NCBI GenBank assembly: GCA_947367855.1
Contig: CANBFE010000006.1
Location: 1 to 64,000, forward strand
Direction: 5' to 3'
Origin: an uncultured Lachnospiraceae bacterium
GTDB taxonomy: Bacteria > Bacillota > Clostridia > Lachnospirales > Lachnospiraceae
DNA: 64,000 nt
Below the pieces are notes generated by a model. It was not told the origin of the DNA and made no database searches. It worked only from the letters and a program-made list of their open reading frames with translations. Made by a program: the position numbers and the translations under genes. Within the stretch, counting starts at the first letter, position 1; the number at the start of each line of letters is the position of its first letter. This document shows, piece by piece, positions 55,401 to 63,756 of this stretch.

Positions 55401-55461
55401 TGACCCCTTCATCCTTTGTCGCTTCTATTCCCAAAACCAGAAAACTCTCCGTCCAGTTCAT
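52426..55461 (-). CDS. Degenerate J-domain protein with many TPRs
   Basis: A 1011-residue protein. The first 60 residues match a J domain (LGIEATKDEGVIKRAYRTKL, then PEGFKRLRAAYEEA), but the HPD tripeptide that stimulates Hsp70 is missing; the position reads NPEDDP. About 200-880 is a chain of TPR-like repeats, including the canonical DFEKALYLNPANPYALNGLSF region. Near residue 955 is a dense cysteine group, CEICHFCSCPLC, that could bind a metal. GGAGG lies five bases before ATG 55461. It precedes the HscC-like gene with a 138-base gap and is likely its co-chaperone or adaptor, though without HPD it may not stimulate ATP hydrolysis. Confidence 0.75.
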   Translation of the reverse strand: MNWTESFLVLGIEATKDEGVIKRAYRTKLTAANPEDDPEGFKRLRAAYEEACRYAGETEDETEEDIPRDTTPSGLWLEKAVKIYGNIRTRQDVECWRELFGDDVFFSIEEEENCRLKLLGFLTDHFKLPTAVWKLFDEKLSIVSGAGFLREKFPLNFVHYIVGRCERGEDLEFSQFQGPEDGDYDLFLEYYDRCWQALQDKNLEEAENCVRSADKLGITHPVMEISRANILLRQGQGEKAVALLEEQREKYPGDAMICYNFAEMLWMMGEEEADSASRSRAAGLYEELKTGNDSHYMANLRLTEWYYSQKQYRTAKKCAEKVLASGSDDVFLDLLARINAEIEKELEIRSRENPGWEPRLELCWCYLQDGKIAQGIQMALKLEKMLPPEKEAEYNGLLAKLYVEQAEYEDAITMTRAWEESLEKKIEKNASSDEAEKKKDRDRLRQAHLIRMQCYHNLGFREKENFVLAVEEGKKILLGNAKDIGILLEMAQIYVEMEEYEQCLETVQKLVDEYQIFAAYASSMEAYRRQLNAGGVVRTAGACVKYFPNFAKAYEYLAKVYLDLEHYDDLKKVLEDAEKNGVHSPILEAYAFQMDHETMEVSLLNVRLKKFREVFFKQVEKGDKDYYEKGLEVLTEYLYHYPDDFMLVERAIFHRAAHRLEEAREDFEKALYLNPANPYALNGLSFVYKYQGDYEKALFFIKKAILYMDKEMSPVIYADMGNLYSLLGINEMAVAAYRRYEELTGENRSSWFGDNLAELYRRMGRTEEAEAVYERYYKKDKWTRYEKLAELYNAVGDGEKARRILNQWGGELRGTTVRRVMKEILSPGMRRKQQVVSYPAYYCSRGWMELLFGKKSAALRAFDRMFRNGLVESSMEGRICDAVFACILCGDGKRGKKYALRLQDWLAKEKTAGRTKYYNQEKGHLQMEFLAAYFTEDTEELQKILDREEECEICHFCSCPLCKELESAGILLLLRMGKREEAKKRLRRNLKIQPWDEYLLAVKHTIFKDEL

Positions 55462-55526
55462 TCCAACCTCCAATCCGGTTTTTGTTTCCCGGACACCAAC
55501 TCTGCTGCGTTTGCTGTCCGGGGCAG

Positions 55527-55554
55527 AAAAAAGGGCAGAAGAATCCTTCCGCCC
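55527..55554 (-). terminator. Terminator of glyS
   Basis: On the minus strand GGGCGGAAG and CTTCTGCCC form a stem with a four-base loop followed by TTTTTT. Confidence 0.8.
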
Positions 55555-55572
55555 CTAAAGCTTCACATTACG

Positions 55573-56961
55573 TCAAAAGGTAAATTTATCAGCAAAATAA
55601 GCATCCAGATTCTTGATCTCTACTCTCTCCTGTTCCATGGAATCCCGGAATCGGACTGTCACGCAGCCGTCTGTCTCGGAATCAAAATCATACGTAACGC
55701 AGAAAGGCGTCCCTATCTCGTCCTGACGACGGTACCGTTTACCGATGTTTCCCCTGTCGTCATACTCGCAGTTATACTTTTTCGAAAGCTGCGCATAAAT
55801 CTTTTCCGCCCCTTCTCCCAGCTTCTTGGAAAGAGGCAGTATACCGATCTTCACAGGCGCCAACGCCGGATGGAACCGGAGCACGGTTCGCATATCTCCG
55901 CCCTCCAGCTCTTCCTCGTCATAGGCCGCGCACAGGAATGCCAACACCACACGGTCCGCGCCCAGGGAAGGCTCCACCACATAAGGTATGTACTTCTCCT
56001 TCTTCTCGTCGTCAAAATAGGACATGTCCTCCCCTGATGTGTTGGAATGCTGGGTGAGGTCATAATCTGTCCTGTCTGCGATGCCCCACAGTTCACCCCA
56101 GCCAAAGGGGAACAGGAACTCAATGTCCGTGGTACCCTTGCTGTAGAAGCACAGCTCCTCAGGGCTGTGATCGCGGAGGCGCATCTCATCCTCTTTCATC
56201 CCCAGGGAAATCAGCCAGTCACGGCAGAAGCCCCTCCAGTACTGGAACCATTCCAGATCCGTGCCCGGCGCACAGAAAAACTCCAACTCCATCTGCTCGA
56301 ATTCACGGGTGCGGAAGGTAAAGTTCCCGGGAGTGATCTCATTGCGGAACGCCTTGCCGATCTGCCCTATGCCAAAGGGAATCTTCTTCCTGGAAGTCCT
56401 CTGAACATTTTTAAAGTTTACAAAAATACCCTGCGCTGTCTCCGGGCGAAGATACACCACACTCTTCGCATCCTCAGTCACGCCCTGGAAAGTCTTGAAC
56501 ATCAGGTTAAACTGGCGGATATCCGTAAAATTATGTTTGCCGCAGCTGGGACAGGGAATGTTATGTTCCTCCACAAACTCCTTCATCCGCTCCTGGCTCC
56601 AGGAATCCACGCTCTCCTTCAGCTCAATCCCCTTTTCCCCGCAGTAATTCTCAATCAGCTGGTCAGCGCGGAACCGCTCGTGGCACTCCCTGCAGTCCAT
56701 AAGCGGGTCGGAAAAACCGCCCAGATGTCCGCTTGCCACCCAGGTCTGGGGATTCATCAGAATGGCGCAGTCCACCCCCACATTGTAGGGATTCTCCTGA
56801 ACGAATTTCTGCCACCATGCCCGTTTTACATTATTCTTCAGTTCCACACCCAGGTTGCCGTAATCCCAGGTATTGGCCAGGCCGCCATAAATCTCGGAGC
56901 CTGGATAGATAAACCCTCTGGCTTTTGCCAGAGCCACTATTTTTTCCATTGTCTTTTCCAT
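55573..56961 (-). CDS. glyS: Glycyl-tRNA synthetase, single-chain class II type
   Basis: Charges tRNA-Gly. The 462-residue single-chain enzyme is of the eukaryote/archaea/low-GC Gram-positive type, not the alpha2beta2 type. Motifs: RGFIYPGSEIYGG at the N terminus, LRPETAQGIFVNF, FGIGQIGKAFRNEITP (motif 2 region), and GADRVVLAFL (motif 3). Start 56961 (MEKTMEKIVALAKARG) is chosen by family length with AAAGGAA upstream; the frame is open to 57042. No T-box leader was recognised in the 100-base gap upstream. Confidence 0.96.
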   Translation of the reverse strand: MEKTMEKIVALAKARGFIYPGSEIYGGLANTWDYGNLGVELKNNVKRAWWQKFVQENPYNVGVDCAILMNPQTWVASGHLGGFSDPLMDCRECHERFRADQLIENYCGEKGIELKESVDSWSQERMKEFVEEHNIPCPSCGKHNFTDIRQFNLMFKTFQGVTEDAKSVVYLRPETAQGIFVNFKNVQRTSRKKIPFGIGQIGKAFRNEITPGNFTFRTREFEQMELEFFCAPGTDLEWFQYWRGFCRDWLISLGMKEDEMRLRDHSPEELCFYSKGTTDIEFLFPFGWGELWGIADRTDYDLTQHSNTSGEDMSYFDDEKKEKYIPYVVEPSLGADRVVLAFLCAAYDEEELEGGDMRTVLRFHPALAPVKIGILPLSKKLGEGAEKIYAQLSKKYNCEYDDRGNIGKRYRRQDEIGTPFCVTYDFDSETDGCVTVRFRDSMEQERVEIKNLDAYFADKFTF

Positions 56962-57060
56962 GTCAAATCCATTCCTTTCTGTCTCACCCTGGAACATTTC
57001 ATTTCCATATCCGCCGCCTGCGATATACGGCATTCCCTCCATGCCGTCTGCACCGGACTG

Positions 57061-57657
57061 TTACTTCATCAAAATATAGACCAGTTCTTCCTCCCCGGAC
57101 GGCCTTATGCTTCCGTCCTCATTCACCCCGGCTCCGGAGCTGATATAGGTCACCCTGCGGCTGCAGTATATATCCGCCTTCATGTCTGTGACTAACAAAT
57201 ATTCTCCTGCCGACTTAAGGTCGGCGTCCAACAGAGAACCATCCTTTACGTTTTTCATCTCCGTCTCCGTATCGAAACCTTTCTCGGCGGCTTCCTCCAC
57301 AGTGCCAAAAAACAGGTTCTCCTCCCCAAAGCCGCTGCAGCTCTCCCAGCCGTCAAACTGATAGACTACCGCTACCCTGCCGCCCTCCAGGGCTTCCACC
57401 TTTTCGACAGATACCGCGCCTTCCTTTCCCGCTTCCGCATTATACTCTGCCGCCTCCTGTTGGGCCATGCCATCCAGCTCCTCAAGATTATAATATGACT
57501 TGTCGAAATCTCCTATCTGCCATACCGTTATCTCGCCCTCCCTGCCAATGGCTACGGCAGGGTTGTCCACTACATCCGGTACCTTTCCCCCGCCGCATCC
57601 TGCAAGAAATACCACACACAAGCAGAATATTACCGCCAGCTTTCCAATTTTTCCCAT
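57061..57657 (-). CDS. Predicted lipoprotein (unknown)
   Basis: A 198-residue protein with a lipoprotein signal: MGKIGKLAVIFCLCVVFLAGCGGG, cleavage before Cys of LAGC. The mature part is acidic with a DUF-like alpha/beta character (VYQFDGWESCSGFGEENLFF) and two further cysteines. Start 57657 has GAGGTT upstream. A promoter lies at 57741-57769 and glyS follows 99 bases after, so the two may be co-transcribed. Family not recognised. Confidence 0.7.
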   Translation of the reverse strand: MGKIGKLAVIFCLCVVFLAGCGGGKVPDVVDNPAVAIGREGEITVWQIGDFDKSYYNLEELDGMAQQEAAEYNAEAGKEGAVSVEKVEALEGGRVAVVYQFDGWESCSGFGEENLFFGTVEEAAEKGFDTETEMKNVKDGSLLDADLKSAGEYLLVTDMKADIYCSRRVTYISSGAGVNEDGSIRPSGEEELVYILMK

Positions 57658-57740
57658 AACCTCTACCGCCCCGGACTCCGGGGTGCAAAATGTCTGCATT
57701 CTACCTTTCTTTCATTTTCTGTAAAATCCAAGTTCTCTCT

Positions 57741-57769
57741 ATTGTATCAAAAAGCATTCTTTTTTTCAA
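57741..57769 (-). promoter_or_regulatory. Promoter of the lipoprotein-glyS unit
   Basis: Minus strand TTGAAA, 17-base spacer, TACAAT; the -35 box overlaps the end of recO. Confidence 0.65.
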
Positions 57770-58437
57770 CAGAGACTTTGCAGAACTTCAAGACTTTTAA
57801 AATTACGCCCTATGAAATGCTTCATATAGCGTCCTGCCACATCTTTCAGCTCCTCCAAAACCGGGTCCGTCACAGTAAAGGTATAAAGCTTCTCCACAGG
57901 ACTTGCCACTATGTACCGCAGGGCATAGACTGCAGATTCCCCAAGTTTCTCATCGCCGTTCAGATACGGTCCTGCACCGAAATCCCTGGGGAATTCCCCG
58001 TTCACCGCCATGGCCCTGCACTCAAAGACACAGCGTACCAGGGGATTGGGAAGCGCAGGCGCGCAGAGGGCCCGCAGTGACTGGTACAGCAGTTTCATCA
58101 TTTCCCTCTCATCATTGTTCTCCCTGGCATAAAAATCCGTCACCTCGGCAAAGTACATGCCGTAACAGGCCCCGATATAGTCAGTCCGCAGGGCTTCAAA
58201 ATAATTCTGGATATCAGCCTCGGAAAGAGTATAGGAGTTTCTGCCCTCAAAAAGCCGGAAACAGCCGAAGGCGAAGGGATTTGTCCCTGCCGCCAGACGG
58301 CTCCCCGGTCTCCTGGCCCCCCTGGCAAAAGCGGAAATCTTTCCCCTCTCTTTTGTCAATAGGCTGATGTGCCTGTCATATTCCCCTACCGGGGTCTGTT
58401 TCAGTATGATTCCCGTTACCGATATATGTTCCTGCAT
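57766..58437 (-). CDS. recO: DNA repair protein RecO
   Basis: RecF-pathway mediator that helps load RecA onto SSB-coated DNA. The N-terminal OB-fold shows VTGIILKQTPVGEYDRHISLLTKERGKISAFARGARRPGS, with the helical C-terminal domain after it. The 223-residue version starts at 58437; the reading frame is open to 58473. The usual zinc cysteines are not arranged as in Deinococcus RecO. It follows era and the yqzL-like gene, the order known from Bacillus. Confidence 0.92.
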   Translation of the reverse strand: MQEHISVTGIILKQTPVGEYDRHISLLTKERGKISAFARGARRPGSRLAAGTNPFAFGCFRLFEGRNSYTLSEADIQNYFEALRTDYIGACYGMYFAEVTDFYARENNDEREMMKLLYQSLRALCAPALPNPLVRCVFECRAMAVNGEFPRDFGAGPYLNGDEKLGESAVYALRYIVASPVEKLYTFTVTDPVLEELKDVAGRYMKHFIGRNFKSLEVLQSLC

Positions 58438-58552
58438 GGCTTTCCGTTCTCTCCTGCCCTGCCGTATCCCCATCCTTCATGTTTGACACAAAGGTGAGAT
58501 AATCTTCAATCTTTCCGCTGCTTTCGAACTGCTTCCAGTATCTCTCTTCCAT
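58376..58552 (-). CDS. YqzL-like small protein
   Basis: A 58-residue protein starting MEERYWKQFESSGKIEDYLTF. The W-x-x-F-x-x-(S/T)-G-x-(I/V)-x-D-Y-L pattern and place between era and recO match YqzL of Bacillus. The start at 58552 has GGAGG eight bases upstream; the frame is open to 58618. Its tail overlaps recO by about 60 bases. Function unknown. Confidence 0.6.
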   Translation of the reverse strand: MEERYWKQFESSGKIEDYLTFVSNMKDGDTAGQERTESHAGTYIGNGNHTETDPGRGI

Positions 58553-58641
58553 TTCTGCATCCTCCGTATAATCCATATCCTGTCCTGATAAGAATGAATA
58601 TAGGGTTAGAGTCTGCATTTTCGTTTTTTCTATTCGTCCTT

Positions 58642-59553
58642 TCAGGTATTGGAAATATCTTTCGGATTATAGCCGAAATTTTTCAAAAGATAGTCGCTGT
58701 CCCGCCAGTCTTTCTTCACTTTTACAAACAGTATCAGATTTACCTGCATCTCCAGCATTTCTTCTATCTCCCGTCTTGCGCCGGACCCGATCTTTTTCAG
58801 CATCTGGCCGCCCTTTCCGATAATGATCCCCTTATGGGAATCCCTCTCGCACACGATGGAAGCTTCTATATGGCAAATCCGTCCTTTCTCCTTCATACTT
58901 TCCACAGTGACGGCCACGCCGTGGGGAACCTCCTCCTCCAGAAGCCGCAGGGCCTTTTCCCGTATCAGCTCTGCCACAATCTGGCGCATGGGCTGGTCGG
59001 TGACAGTATCCTCGTCAAAAAAGGGATGCCCTTCTGGCAGATATTGGAAAATACATTTCACCAGTTCCTCCGTATTGTCCCCCTTCAGGGCGGAAACCGG
59101 CACGATCTCTGCAAAATCCAGTTCTTTCCGGTAAGTGTCAATAAAGGACAGCAGAGAATCCCGCTTTACCGTATCGATCTTGTTGATCACCAGAATAACC
59201 GGTGTCCTCACCTTCTTCAATTCATCTATGATGTGTCTCTCCCCTGCGCCGATGTAATTTGCAGGTTCCACCAGCCACAGCACCACATCCGCCTCCTCCA
59301 GGGTATGCTCTGCGGCGTTCACCATATAATCCCCCAGTTTGTTCTTTGCCCTGTGGATTCCCGGCGTATCGAGGAATACAATCTGACCTTCCTCCAGGGT
59401 CAGAACGGTTCTGATCCGGTTCCGGGTAGTCTGGGGCCTGGGAGATGTAATGGCTATCTTCTGTCCGATGAGCTGATTCATCAGAGTTGATTTTCCCACA
59501 TTTGGCCTGCCGATCAGAGTCACAAAGCCTGCTTTGTAAGATGTATTTTCCAT
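58642..59553 (-). CDS. era: GTPase Era
   Basis: Ras-like GTPase that binds the 3' end of 16S rRNA in 30S assembly. The 303-residue protein has G1 GRPNVGKS (15-22), switch region PRPQTTRNRI, G3 DTPG, G4 NKID and the C-terminal KH domain core GIIIGKGGQMLKKIG. Start 59553 (MENTSYKAGFV) has AGGCAGG upstream. Standard length. Confidence 0.96.
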   Translation of the reverse strand: MENTSYKAGFVTLIGRPNVGKSTLMNQLIGQKIAITSPRPQTTRNRIRTVLTLEEGQIVFLDTPGIHRAKNKLGDYMVNAAEHTLEEADVVLWLVEPANYIGAGERHIIDELKKVRTPVILVINKIDTVKRDSLLSFIDTYRKELDFAEIVPVSALKGDNTEELVKCIFQYLPEGHPFFDEDTVTDQPMRQIVAELIREKALRLLEEEVPHGVAVTVESMKEKGRICHIEASIVCERDSHKGIIIGKGGQMLKKIGSGARREIEEMLEMQVNLILFVKVKKDWRDSDYLLKNFGYNPKDISNT

Positions 59554-59572
59554 AGTTTCCTGCCTCTGCATC

Positions 59573-62488
59573 CTAAACAAGATTCTCAATCTTCATAAAT
59601 TTGTCTGCTTCTGACCTGATCTTCTGCTCGCTTCCCACCACGCAGAGACAGTCATCCTCCATGAAAGCCCTGATATAGGCTCCCAGTTCCCTGATATCCT
59701 CCGGGGTGGCATCCATAACCTCATCCCTCTCCTTCTGTATCATTTCAGGAGTGATGCCGCGCAGATAGGCTTCCCTGGAACGGCGGCCTTTGCCTGCAGC
59801 TGTCAGCGGTGTGTCCATCACACTGAATGCCCCGATAATATACTGGGTCATGGTTCTCTCTCCTGCCTCGTATTTTTCCACAAATTCCGCAGCCTTCTCA
59901 TATACCTCTATGGTCTGCCCAAGATTGGGATCCCTGTAGGATACAAAGTAGCTTTCCCCCGTTCTTGCAAAGCCGCACATACAGCCGTATGCGCCGCCCT
60001 TCACCCGGATATTGGTCCACAGATATTCATATCCCATCATCACATTCAGAACTCTCAGAGCCCCCCTGTAGGGCAGCCCTTTTTTCTGGAAATTCCCTGC
60101 CCGGCATACATACTGCACCTGTCCGGAAGTCATAAATCCTTCATTTTTCCTGGACACCTCAGGCACATATCTTTCCTTCCTCACCTCACAGGTATAAAGC
60201 TTCTGTGTCAGCGTCTCCACTGCAGGCTTCAGACTTTCAAAAGCCTGTTCCTCCCCTGTAAAGTCCACCATCAGGTTCTCCGCCCGGAAAATCATTCTGC
60301 ACAGTTCCCGGAGCCGTCCCGCAAGCATCTCCTTTTTCCCGTCAAACTCTCTTTCCAACGCGGAAGTCAGACGATACTGGGCCATGCCCGTCAGCTCGTC
60401 AATGGCGGCATTTGCCACATTATCATAGGCAAGAGCCCTGGTCACAGCCACGCTGTTGCCTGCCTCCTGCATGTACTCCCGGGATCTGGAATTGTATTCC
60501 GCAAGAATCTCCCGCAGTCTCTGCGCATCCGAAAAATCACTGCAGAGGATCAGTTCCTCCATAAGTTCCAGAGCCCTGCCCAGATTCCCGTACAATGCCT
60601 TGGTGGCAACCTCCATGGTCACCGTATACTGCCCCGGATTCTGCGCATCGGCGTAGTTGTTTATATTTACCCCGGTCTCCCCGGTGACAAGATTCATCTC
60701 ATTGCACAGATCCGCATAGGAATAATGCTCCGTATCCACATGGCAGAAGGCATTTGCAAGAATCCCCATATAGGGAAAATACTCCTCCGGCACATCCTGT
60801 GCCTTAAAGATCAGCCTCAGATAGCCAATGCCATTGGTAAACACATTATGGTACAGCGCAGGAATGCCTGCCAGTGTTCTCTCCTCATTATACAGAGGCG
60901 CCGCCTCCCTCTTCATATCCGCCCTGGTCAGAATCGGAATCTTTGCCATGTTCTCCGGAGAATCCTCATTCTCGCGGAATGCTTCCAGAGCCTCCATCAT
61001 ATGCCGGATGTCCGCAATCTCCTGCGGAGACATGTTTTTCTTCTTTTCCGCCAGACTGTTCTTCAGAGCCTCTTCCCGCTCCAGGGCAAGCCCCTCCCTG
61101 GGCTCCAGAATCACTGTGGCCCCATGGGGATTTTTCAGGAAATACTTACGGATCAGGTCTTCAAAATATCCTTCCTCCACCCTTTCCCGGAGTTTCGCGT
61201 AGGTTTCGTTTGCCTCCAAATGCAGGAAGGGTTTGCTGTCGTCATACATCCAGCTTTCCAATGCCGTAAGCCCATACATAAGTCCCTTGGGAAAGCTTCC
61301 GAAATCTGCCTCCCTGTACCTGAATTCAAAATGATTGATGGCTGCAAGCAGGGCTTTTTTATCAAATCCTTCTGCCACTATATCCCCAAACACCCCTTTT
61401 ATGGTCTCCAGGAATTCCTGCTCCCTGTCAGCGGAAGTGCCTTTTGCCACCACGCTGAAAAAGGGCTGCCTGATATCATTGTTATAAATGCTGTACACTT
61501 CCTTGCCGATTCCCCTGTCTATCAGCGCTTTTTTCAGAGGCGCCCCCGGCACTGTGCACAGCGCAAAATCCAAAACCTGGAAAGCCACAAAAAGCTCCCT
61601 GTCCAGGGTATCCCCTGCAGACACGCTCCAGGACAGATACGTATTCTCATCGGCATTCTCTCCCTCGCTGACCGGAAATTCTTCTGTTCTCCGCACCGGT
61701 CTGTCAAAAGGCTCCTCCAATGCCACCTGGGAATTCACTTCCAGGGTATCAAAGGATGAGAGATAATGCTCGTCAATAAAAGCCAGCTTCTCCGCCATAT
61801 CCATATTGCCATAGAGGTAGATATAACTGTTGGAAGGATGGTAATAGGTTCTGTGGAAATCCAGAAACTGCTCATAAGTCAGCTCCGGAATCACTTTCGG
61901 GTCTCCCCCCGACTCACAGCTGTAAGTGGTATGAGGATAAAGGGCGCTGCTGATCTGCTGAAACAGCACTGTCTCCGGGGAAGAAAAAGCCCCCTTCATC
62001 TCGTTGTAAACCACTCCGTTATAAGTCAGTTCTCCCTCCTCATCCAGTTCATAATGCCATCCCTCCTGACGGAAGATAGCCTCATTCTCATAAATATTGG
62101 GATAAAATACCGCGTCCAGATATACATGCATCAGATTCTGAAAATCCTTGTCATTGCAGCTTGCCACCGGATATATGGTATGATCCGGATAAGTTATGGC
62201 ATTCAGAAAGGTATTCAGAGATCCTTTTGCCAGTTCAATAAAAGGGTCCTTTACGGGAAATTCCCTGGAACCGCAGAGTACGGAATGCTCCAGAATATGC
62301 GCCACCCCGGTGGAATCCTCCGGTGTGGTGCGGAATCCGATGCAAAACACCTTGTTGTCATCATCATTGGAAATCAGCGCCACCCTCGCGCCGCTCTTCT
62401 TATGCCTGCACAGATATACCAGACTGTCAATATCCGCAATCTGCCTTTTTTCAATAACCTCGTAAGCGCTCAGCTCTTCCACTCTCAT
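59573..62488 (-). CDS. M16C metalloprotease (insulinase/PreP-like)
   Basis: A 971-residue zinc peptidase of the presequence protease class. The inverted zinc motif is His64-ILE-His68 in VAHILEHSVLCGS, with the downstream Glu in the NEMKGAFSSPETV region; two M16 halves are joined by a helical hinge near 500. It degrades unstructured peptides. There is no signal peptide, so it works in the cytoplasm. It lies 20 bases upstream of era. Confidence 0.92.
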   Translation of the reverse strand: MRVEELSAYEVIEKRQIADIDSLVYLCRHKKSGARVALISNDDDNKVFCIGFRTTPEDSTGVAHILEHSVLCGSREFPVKDPFIELAKGSLNTFLNAITYPDHTIYPVASCNDKDFQNLMHVYLDAVFYPNIYENEAIFRQEGWHYELDEEGELTYNGVVYNEMKGAFSSPETVLFQQISSALYPHTTYSCESGGDPKVIPELTYEQFLDFHRTYYHPSNSYIYLYGNMDMAEKLAFIDEHYLSSFDTLEVNSQVALEEPFDRPVRRTEEFPVSEGENADENTYLSWSVSAGDTLDRELFVAFQVLDFALCTVPGAPLKKALIDRGIGKEVYSIYNNDIRQPFFSVVAKGTSADREQEFLETIKGVFGDIVAEGFDKKALLAAINHFEFRYREADFGSFPKGLMYGLTALESWMYDDSKPFLHLEANETYAKLRERVEEGYFEDLIRKYFLKNPHGATVILEPREGLALEREEALKNSLAEKKKNMSPQEIADIRHMMEALEAFRENEDSPENMAKIPILTRADMKREAAPLYNEERTLAGIPALYHNVFTNGIGYLRLIFKAQDVPEEYFPYMGILANAFCHVDTEHYSYADLCNEMNLVTGETGVNINNYADAQNPGQYTVTMEVATKALYGNLGRALELMEELILCSDFSDAQRLREILAEYNSRSREYMQEAGNSVAVTRALAYDNVANAAIDELTGMAQYRLTSALEREFDGKKEMLAGRLRELCRMIFRAENLMVDFTGEEQAFESLKPAVETLTQKLYTCEVRKERYVPEVSRKNEGFMTSGQVQYVCRAGNFQKKGLPYRGALRVLNVMMGYEYLWTNIRVKGGAYGCMCGFARTGESYFVSYRDPNLGQTIEVYEKAAEFVEKYEAGERTMTQYIIGAFSVMDTPLTAAGKGRRSREAYLRGITPEMIQKERDEVMDATPEDIRELGAYIRAFMEDDCLCVVGSEQKIRSEADKFMKIENLV

Positions 62489-62554
62489 TCCTGTCGTTCT
62501 CCTCTCTCATTTTCCTCTTTTCTCCGGAAGGACATACCCTTCCGCGCTTCCCCT

Positions 62555-62998
62555 TCACAGGGCTGTCAGCGCCAGTTTGCTCACGGACAGTTCCTGTATC
62601 ACATATCCCTGCCGCTCCTTCTCCTCAGGGGGCACAGCCGCCAGTTCTTCCACTGTCAGCTGCTTTGTCACATACCGTTTCCTGCCCCCGCCTTCCCTCT
62701 TTCCGGCCCCGATGCAGGGAAAGGTTTTTTTTGTCTCCAGGACATTTACCCTCACCTTTGCCTTCATCTGCCTGTAAATCCTCACCAGAAAACTGTCCGG
62801 TGAAAGATAGTAAAGATGCGTCTCCAGCGTATCCTCAGGATCTGCCTCCGGAAGAATGTATTTCTGCATTACCAGGCGGAACTTAAACAGTATTTCCTCT
62901 TCCTCCAGAAATTCGCTGAATGTATACCTGCATCCCACATAAATCCGCGCTGTATCCTGAACACTGTATTTATAATCCTCATAAACGGTCTTCTGCAT
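62555..62998 (-). CDS. Conserved unknown protein next to sigma-like gene
   Basis: A 147-residue soluble protein. The N-terminal two-thirds (DTARIYVGCRYTFSEFLEEEEILFKFRLVMQ, then DTLETHLYYL) look like one alpha/beta domain; the rest is basic (GKREGGGRKRYVTKQ) with a helical end. Its ATG overlaps the sigma-like gene by 20 bases, so both are translated together. Not recognised. Confidence 0.6.
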   Translation of the reverse strand: MQKTVYEDYKYSVQDTARIYVGCRYTFSEFLEEEEILFKFRLVMQKYILPEADPEDTLETHLYYLSPDSFLVRIYRQMKAKVRVNVLETKKTFPCIGAGKREGGGRKRYVTKQLTVEELAAVPPEEKERQGYVIQELSVSKLALTAL

Positions 62999-63740
62999 AC
63001 TCGATATCCTCTATTTTGTAGCCGCTCATCCGCATGGCGTCCTGAATCAGTTTCGGCGACATGCCTGTCTCCTGCACAAGCTCCTCCGGAGTCACCTTCC
63101 TGCGCAGCTCCTCCGCAAGCTCCCTGGCCCTGTCTGCCACCTGGTTGACTTTCTCCTCTATTGTCCGGTCAATTCTCTCCTGATCCGCATTATCCCGGAT
63201 AAGCTCCTCCATGGCATCCATAATATATCCTGCCAGCTTCCCCTCTATCCGGAAAAGTTCCTCCCCGCCAAAGTCCTTCTGTCCTTTTCCAAGCATCTCC
63301 ACGCCCGCGTACAGAGCAGCGTTTCCCTCTCCGATCAGGTCTTCCAGCAAAACCCCCTGTCCTGTATACAGCCTGGCTATGTCCGCCACCTCCCGCAGAC
63401 AGGCCTCTGTCAGGCGCTGCGCAGCATCCCTGTCTCCCGCAGCGGCCCCTGTGACCCAGGCCAGTCTCTCGCTCTCACTGTATACCGGAAGCGCTTCCAG
63501 ATACATCTGAAGATAATTCCGCTCCTCCTCCGTGAGATATGCCTCCGGATTCTCCGGCTCACCCATGCCCACTCCATGCTTTTCCAGATATTCAAATACC
63601 ATCTGCAGCTGGGAATCCGTTAAATCCAGCTCAGAAAATTCCTCCCTGACCTGTTCCTCCCTGATACAGTTTCCCTGCTCTCTGGCCATGCGCCGCACGC
63701 GCTGCAGGCTTTCCGCAAACATTGTTTCCCTGGATATCAT
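62979..63740 (-). CDS. Sigma-70-like protein lacking region 4
   Basis: A 253-residue protein. The N-terminal 60 residues (NCIREEQVREEFSELDLTDSQLQMVFEYLEKHGV) resemble sigma region 1.1, AYLTEEERNYLQMYLEAL sits where region 1.2 would be, LLEDLIGEGNAALYAGVE matches a core-binding part of region 2, and VADRARELAEELRRKVTPEELVQETGM matches region 3. There is no region 4, and the DNA-binding part of region 2 (2.3-2.4) is replaced by acidic sequence. It may bind RNA polymerase as a regulator rather than act as a full sigma factor. Confidence 0.65.
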   Translation of the reverse strand: MISRETMFAESLQRVRRMAREQGNCIREEQVREEFSELDLTDSQLQMVFEYLEKHGVGMGEPENPEAYLTEEERNYLQMYLEALPVYSESERLAWVTGAAAGDRDAAQRLTEACLREVADIARLYTGQGVLLEDLIGEGNAALYAGVEMLGKGQKDFGGEELFRIEGKLAGYIMDAMEELIRDNADQERIDRTIEEKVNQVADRARELAEELRRKVTPEELVQETGMSPKLIQDAMRMSGYKIEDIEYAEDRL

Positions 63741-63756
63741 TCCCTGCCCCCCTGTC

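Noticed and set aside
56962..57060. Possible T-box leader before glyS
   Set aside because: The gap is only about 100 bases and no T-box core (GGTGG-like) or stem I was seen.
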